Origin: Cycas panzhihuaensis
Taxonomy: Eukaryota; Cycadophyta
Reading direction: 5' to 3'
DNA: 64,000 bases
NCBI GenBank assembly: GCA_023213395.1
Contig: CM041465.1
Location: 7,502,001 to 7,566,000 of the forward strand
Positions 58,627 through 64,000 of the stretch are shown here, in pieces; within the stretch, counting starts at the first letter, position 1, and every line of letters starts with the position of its first letter. The notes under the pieces were generated by a model. That model saw only the letters and a program-made list of their open reading frames with translations. It was not told the DNA's origin and made no database searches. The position numbers and the translations under genes are program-made.

Positions 58627-59796
58627 GTGATCCAAATCCTTGAGGCCACCTCTCTATATGCCTTGACTCGATCTCAAGCTGCTAAAGAAGTAGCCAATGC
58701 CCCTTCATATGTTTCACACCTTGATCCTCTTCTAGAAACTTCCCTTCCAGAAGTTTCGTTGGTTCCCAAGACTATTCCCGTTCATCCAGGTCGCTACGAT
58801 TTCAGGAGTCTGCAAGCCACAGTAAAGGGGAAGGCCTTTTTTTTCATTGACAAGCTTTGTATCGTGGCTACTAGGATGTCCATTATGGATGTCTTAAGAA
58901 GTTATCCCGAACAACAAACATTCCTTTTGGAAGCTTTAGGATTGGGTGACACGCCCATTCATGCTTTGGGTATCACCCAAAGTCATGAGCCCGTCATTTT
59001 CTTTGACCCTAAAGACCTTCCTCTTGCTTGTGAAAGGGAATGCCAGTGGAATTTCCCTTTCACCATCACTATTGATACACTAGACTGTACTTTGCGAAGG
59101 ATCATTATCAATAATGGTTCTTCCGTTAATGCCATGCCCTTGCACGTTATACAAGAGCTTGGCATTTCTACCTTGGAACCTATTCCATGGCGATGCCAAG
59201 GCTATGATGATAGCAAAAAGACTCCATTAGGATCTATTTCAATCTCGCTCACTCTCGATGACAAGACTATCCTTGCCGACATTGTAGTCCTCAACATAGA
59301 CGTCGACTATAATCTTCTTTTAGGTCAGCCATGGCTCAATCAGATGGGAGCCGTGTGTTCGACCCACTGGGGGCAACTCAAGTTCATCCATGATGGGCAG
59401 ATGAGGGTCATTTCTCGCACATGCCCACTTGTTAAACAAACTCGTCCAACCACCCAAGTAAGCCATGGTCATATGAAAGGGGACAAAGGCCCTTCTACTC
59501 ATGCCTCGGCTTGCTTTATCGGCATACCCGATTCATCCCATCTTGAAGAAGATCCTACATCTTCTTCCTTGAGCCTTACTCACTTCATTCCTATTGGTGT
59601 TAAGAGCTATGGGTACCTTGCCTTGTTTAGTGACAACGAGTCCCATGGTGAGGATGAGGACTTTCCTCACCTTGTCTCCTTCCTCTGTACTAGTAGGAGG
59701 CACCTTTCCTGTTCTAGGCCCCAACCTAGAACTCTTCTTATTGGAGAGACTAGTCATCCCCTTGTGTCATATGTCATTGCACGTATTGACCCATAG
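58627..59796 (+). pseudogene. Aspartic protease region of B3 (389-codon open frame)
   Basis: The longest open frame in the window. In order: SLYALTRSQAAKE, PKTIPVHPGRYDFRS (start region), ERECQWNFPFTITIDTLDC, IINNGSSVNAMPLHVIQELG, PLGSISISLTLDDKTILAD, YNLLLGQPWLNQMGAVCSTH and LKFIHDGQMRVI. This is a gypsy protease of Tat type. The catalytic Asp found in B1 and B2 (VDNGS) is Asn here (INNGS), so it would be inactive. The acidic linker follows (SDNESHGEDEDFPH). Confidence 0.88.
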
Positions 59797-60430
59797 GTCC
59801 TTGATTCTTCCTCTCCATCACCCCCTATAGGTGATGTCCTTGAGGAACTTCCTTTTGCTCCTTCTAAGGAGCCCCTTCCTGACTCTCCTTTAGAGTCTTT
59901 TGGGGATGTTGGGCAGCCTACTAACCATCATGGTTCTGTTGCTCCCACTTCCTCCAGCACCTCGTCTATTTGAAGTAAGGTCATCCACGAGGTGGATTAC
60001 TTCGAAGATGATGAGGCTTTACTTGAGCACTTAGCGGGCTCTGTGCCCAACTTTCCTTCTGGTCATCATAGGCTTGGCCACCAGAAGGTCCCAGCAAGTG
60101 GGTCCACACTTACTGACCCCATTCCATCCCCTGTTCCATCTATTCCTGTTGACCTTTCCCCCCTCCATTTCGAAAAGGAGAATGCCATGTGCATGGGGGC
60201 AACCTGGGATATAGTCCTCGCCCTAGGCAAGGTCATTAAGATAGGGGTGGAATGCTCTCATGATGAGGTAAGGGAATATTCCCTTTTGTTCCAGAAGTTC
60301 TGGGATGTCTTTGCATGGGATTACTCTAACATGAAAGGAATCAACCCCTCCATTGTCACCCACAACCTCACTATTGTCCCTGGTGCCCACCCTGTGCACT
60401 AGGAACAATGTCCTCTCCATCCTAAACTCT
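59797..60430 (+). pseudogene. Protease-RT linker of B3
   Basis: Frame 59992-60402 reads MDYFEDDEALLEHLAGSVPN, HHRLGHQKVPASGSTLTDPI and EYSLLFQKFWDVFAWDYSNM. The last is the conserved lead-in to gypsy RT. A TAG in place of Gln at 60402 region separates it from RT. Confidence 0.75.
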
Positions 60431-61575
60431 TAGTCACCGTCAAAATGGAGGTTGAGAAACTTTTGGATGTTGGACTCATTACTTCTATTGACTACCCTAA
60501 ATGGGTGTCCAACATCGTCCCTATTGCTAAAAAGAATGGGACCATCCAGATATGCATTGATTTCTGTGATATCAATAACGCATGTCCTAAAGATAACTTT
60601 CCACTCCCTTTCATCGATCATATCATTGATCAAACCACTAGGTTTGAAGTCATGTCCTTGATGGATGGCTTCTTTGGCTACAACCATATTCAAATCTCTC
60701 CCGAAGACTGCTACAAGATGGCCTTCACCACCCCGTGGGGTACCTTTGCCTACAAGGCAATGCCCTTTGGACTTAAAAATATAGGCACTACTTACTAAAG
60801 GGTGATGGATTTTATCTACCATGACCTCATCAACAACACGTTGGAGGTCTTCATGGATGACATGATAGGTCTCTCACGTGTTAGAGCCCATCACCCTTCA
60901 AACTTGTGGGCCATCTTCACATGGTACTGTAAGTACCACGTAAGTTTAAACCCACTCAAATATGTGTTTACCGTCACTTCTGGCAAACTCCTTGGGTTCC
61001 TTATGTTAAAGCAAGGGATTCAGATTGATCCTGACAAAGTTAAGGTGATCCTTGACATGCCGCCTCTTAGAACTCAATGACAGATCAAGTCATTTCTAGG
61101 TAGACTTAATTTCCTTAGGCGTTTCCTAGCAAACTTCACCGTGAATGCCAAATCCTTGACTAACCTATTAAAGAAGGAAGCCCCATTTATTTGGTTGGCT
61201 AAGACCCAACAAGCCTTCGAAGGACTTAAGGAAGCCCTTGCTTCTACTCCAACGTTGGCATCCCCTTACTTTGATAGGCCTTTTATACTTTATACCCCGG
61301 CAACCAATGAGTCTTTGGGTGTTATGCTGGCTCAAGAAGATGATCTAGGAGTAGAGAGAGCTATTTACTTTATCAGCCACACCCTCATGGCTGCCAAACT
61401 CAACTACTCTCTGGTCGAGAAGGAATGCCTCTCCTTGTTTCACACAACTAAGAAGTTTAGGCACTACTTGCTCGGTAACACTACTAAGGTGATCATTCAA
61501 TCTGATCCCTTGCACTATCTACTCACTCGTTCTGACCTGATAGGTAGGGTTGGTCGTTGGGCTGTCCTCCTTTAG
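60431..61575 (+). pseudogene. RT and RNase H of B3
   Basis: RT frame 60445-60798: VEKLLDVGLITSIDYPKWVS, IDFCDINNACPKDNFPLPFI, LMDGFFGYNHIQISPEDCYK, PWGTFAYKAMPFGLKNIGTT. Continued at 60802-61080 with LEVFMDDMIGLSRVRAHHPS (FMDD box). RNase H 61141-61575: FILYTPATNESLGVMLAQED, LNYSLVEKECLSLFHTTKKF, HYLLGNTTKVIIQSDPLHYL. All in one frame with only two in-frame stops between segments. It would synthesise element DNA. Confidence 0.92.
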
Positions 61576-62994
61576 GAGTTTGATCTCCACATCGTTAACA
61601 AGAAATCAAAGAAAGGGATGGTAGTGGCTGAACATCTTGTAGACACCCCCATTCCTAACTTGTTTGGTGCCCCTATTGATGACTCCCTTCCTAATGAGTC
61701 TATCTTGACCATCTAGGGCACTCCTTCCCATCTACTCATTGATTGTGAGTGGTATGGTGACATCGTGCGGTACCTCACATAGCAGCAGTACCACTATGAG
61801 GGCAGTAACAAGGTTAGGTCTCGTATCCGGACCTCCGCTAGGTAATACTTCCTCATGGATGAAGTATTGTACAAGAGATCCTTTGATGGGATCCTCCTCC
61901 TTTGTGTCACCCCAGACAAGGCAGACTAGATACTCTGCGAATGCCACCATGGCATTTGTGGTTGCCACTTTGGGGGCTAATCCATAGCCCAGAGGATCGT
62001 CCGTATGGGTTACTATTGGCCGTCCCTCTTCAAGGACGCCCATGCCTACACTTTGAGATGTCAGCGATGCCAAGAACACACTAACATCTCTCACATGCCT
62101 TCTGAGGCTCTTCACCCTATCCTATCTCCATGGTCTTTCGCTTAATAGGGTCTAGACCTCATCGGGGCCATATCACCGCTCTCTTCGTCGCAGCACAAGT
62201 TTATATTGACTACCACAGAGTACTTTACTAAATAGGTGGAAGCTATTCCTTTGATTACTACCCCTGAAAAGATGATAGCTACTTTCGTATACTAGAACAT
62301 CATTTACCGTTTTGGGATTCCTGACGTCTTGATCATAGATAACATAACCCCTTTTTGTAATAAGGAGATGGATGAACTTTGTGAGAAATTCAAGATCTCT
62401 CACAAAACTATCTCCCCTTACTACCCCCAGGAGAATGGTTAAGTTGAATCGTTCAACAAGACTCTTATTAATATCTTAAAGAAAACTGTAGTTCAATCTT
62501 AGAAAGATTGGCACCTTCAGCTCCCTTCCACCTTATGGGCCTACCGTACCTCTATCCATGCTGCTATGGGAATGATGCCATTCTTCCTAGTTTACGGGAC
62601 TGAGGTGGTACTCCCATTGGAAGTGGAGATCCCCTCTCTATGAGTTTCCCTTCAAGGTCTTACTGATGAGGAGTCGATCCATCAAGCTCGCCTCTTAGAC
62701 CTTGAAGCCTTAGATGAGAGACGTTTAACTGCCTATCGGGCTAACTTCGCATCTAAATCCCTCTCGTAAAGGACCTATGATAAACACCTTCATTCCTATC
62801 CTTTGTATCCTGGGGACCATATCCTCAAATTGGAATATCCCCACGATCGCCTGACTAAATTCAGACCCAAATGGATTGGTCCCTTTATCATTCTCGAGAG
62901 TCTTAATAACAATGCCTATAGGATCGCCACCCTAGAGGGCCTTGAATTTGAGAAAGCTATCAATGGGAAATTCCTCAAGAAATTCTATACATGA
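61576..62994 (+). pseudogene. Integrase of B3
   Basis: Zinc-binding HHCC region near 61945-62075 (HHGICGCHF and LRCQRCQEHTNIS). Core: LTTTEYFTK (first catalytic Asp changed to Glu, about 62205), DVLIIDNITPFCNKEMDELC (second Asp, about 62322-62380) and SPYYPQENG then VESFNKTLINIL (Glu kept, 62415-62475). C-terminal: WAYRTSIHAAMGMMPFFLVY, EVVLPLEVEIPSL, PLYPGDHILKLEYPHDRLTK, GPFIILESLNNNAYRIATLE. Ends with KFLKKFYT and TGA at 62992-62994. About ten TAG/TAA stops, no chromodomain. Confidence 0.9.
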
Positions 62995-63721
62995 TTTCTT
63001 CATTACCTCTTTCACACTCTGAAATGAGCCTAAACTACCACCCTAAGCTTGTTCCCGTTCCTCCTAGCCATAGGCAGAATGACAGCTTAGGGTGGCCCTC
63101 TTGTTCCTTTTGGTTCCTCCCATGGAACCCTTGTTCTCTTCCTCTTAGGAACTACGTCTTCCTATTTGGGTATTCCCCAATTAGGATGATGCTTTGGAGT
63201 GTCGTCATTCCCCTCCTATTCACATTTTCTTTGCATATCCCACTATGCTCCCATGGGGACATGTGTGTCACCCTATTTCCTAGCCTCACATATATCTATC
63301 TCCTCTACTCGTGCTGATCATATGTGTTCCTATTAGGAATATGGTCCTACATGAAAGGAAATGTGCATAACTTAAACAAATATCATAACACAAAACTCAT
63401 ACAATAATTAGCTCAAAGTACAATCGTACATATCCTCATGCATTTGTGCACCCTCATCCACATACATAAACGTGTAAACAAAAGCATATATATCATCCAT
63501 CACACATTATGATACACATCATCATACATCAATTGGGGTATCAGTCACCTCATCTATATACATCAAAATAATCATGTATCATATCATACAAATGGTATGG
63601 TACATCATATGTAGGAAGCCAAAGTCCTTGCAGGGAGGGTACAATCATGTGACTACATATGGTGACTCCCTGGAGGTCCGTGCTTTCCCCTATCTAAAAC
63701 AAAAAACTCCTATATACTACC
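62995..63721. other. Post-integrase segment of B3
   Basis: Matches B2 49750-50560 on the reverse strand, starting CACTCTGAAATGAGCC at 63020. No coding motifs. It includes the B3 counterpart of the (TA)31 site, here only short TA-rich sequence. Confidence 0.7.
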
Positions 63722-64000
63722 CTATTGTTGCTTTGTCCCTGGGGCATCATCTCCTAGTTGATGTGATCCCTCTCCTAGGGACCACATCCTTCCGAGACTC
63801 CTCCTCAGTCTTCGGGAGCCTCCTGCCTCGCTCTCCTTATCCCATGGCCTCCTCGGGGTCATTGCCACTGTGTGGGTATGTGTCCTGCTCCTCGTTGACC
63901 TTGATGCCACCTCATCTACCAGTCGATCATATCAGGCTTGGATACGATCTCTATCTATCTCTACACTGTGGAGCCTCTCCTCCATCCCTTTGAGACGCTC
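63722..64000 (-). pseudogene. 3' end of the antisense gene in B3, 5' part beyond the window
   Basis: Minus translation gives RLKGMEERLHSVEIDRDRIQ (upstream, to the window edge) and then MASRSTRSRTHTHTVAMTPR (63722-63910). It aligns with the end of the B2 antisense gene (ERLQGVEGERDRI and SRSSQTRTHTRTVVMTPRRP). It keeps the same frame and has a TGA or TAG-type point stop near 63933. The gene is therefore present at the same place in an independent copy. Confidence 0.75.

Larger units (their letters stand above)
53976..64000 (+). mobile_element. B3: Tat-like gypsy with full gag-pol order, continuing past the window
   Basis: Plus-strand order: truncated 5' LTR, primer region, gag, protease, RT, RNase H, integrase (stop after 62991), post-integrase segment, end of an antisense gene. 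The second RNase H and 3' LTR would lie outside the window. It is the best guide to the family polyprotein. Similarity to the B1 LTR starts at CTCAGCCCTATTC (53976), about 620 bases inside the LTR, so most of U3 is missing. Confidence 0.9.

Noticed and set aside
1-64000. Integrated plant pararetrovirus
   Set aside because: Each RT region is accompanied by integrase or LTR features, and no movement- or coat-protein region typical of caulimovirids was seen.
1-64000. Host protein genes, tRNA or rRNA genes, CRISPR arrays
   Set aside because: No conserved host domain, cloverleaf, rRNA-like block or spaced direct-repeat array was recognised; this is by eye only.

Overview
The window is plant nuclear DNA made almost entirely of nested, decayed retrotransposons. 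I found no host single-copy gene, rRNA, tRNA or CRISPR array. Four things point to a seed plant with a large, heavily methylated genome: L1-type LINEs with a C-terminal RNase H, Tat-like Ty3/gypsy elements with a second RNase H, a chromodomain gypsy, and Ty1/copia elements with initiator-Met-type primer sites. Nearly all in-frame stops are TAG at former CAG or TGG codons. That is the pattern expected from deamination of methylated CHG sites over a long time. The species cannot be named from the sequence.

Layout. (1) 1-12959, minus: a very decayed Tat-like gypsy (element A), running integrase, RT/RNase H, protease, gag from left to right. It is split by a 5'-truncated plus-strand LINE (LINE-1, 4093-9478) with a 12-bp target duplication. 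(2) 12960-15234: probable LTR of A, no genes. (3) 15235-16456, plus: the 3' end of a chromodomain gypsy (C1) with its LTR, followed by a short degenerate repeat array. (4) 17135-27215, minus: a complete gypsy insertion (B1) with a 5-bp target duplication; it has no integrase. (5) 27221-29110: AT-rich DNA and the 5' LTR, primer site and gag start of a second chromovirus-like element (C2). (6) 29598-43061: copia fragments D, E and F, with a near full-length minus-strand LINE (LINE-2, 30106-36381) nested in them. (7) 43062 to about 53970, minus: gypsy B2, which lacks RT, RNase H and integrase. (8) about 53976 to the window end, plus: gypsy B3, head-to-head with B2, with a complete gag-to-integrase order.

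B1, B2 and B3 belong to one family and complement one another. Together they imply a parent of roughly 17 kb: LTR - gag - protease - RT - RNase H - integrase - antisense gene - second RNase H - LTR. The most interesting part is the antisense gene in B2 (47756-49727, plus strand, opposite to the element). It keeps one reading frame for over 1.2 kb, has its own upstream TATA box, and has a GT-AG intron whose removal joins two frames exactly. Its N-terminal part looks like a plant mobile domain (PMD) protein. The 3' end of the same gene is seen in B3 at the window edge, so it is a family feature. Behind it lies a separate RNase H (45990-46492), read in the element's sense direction.
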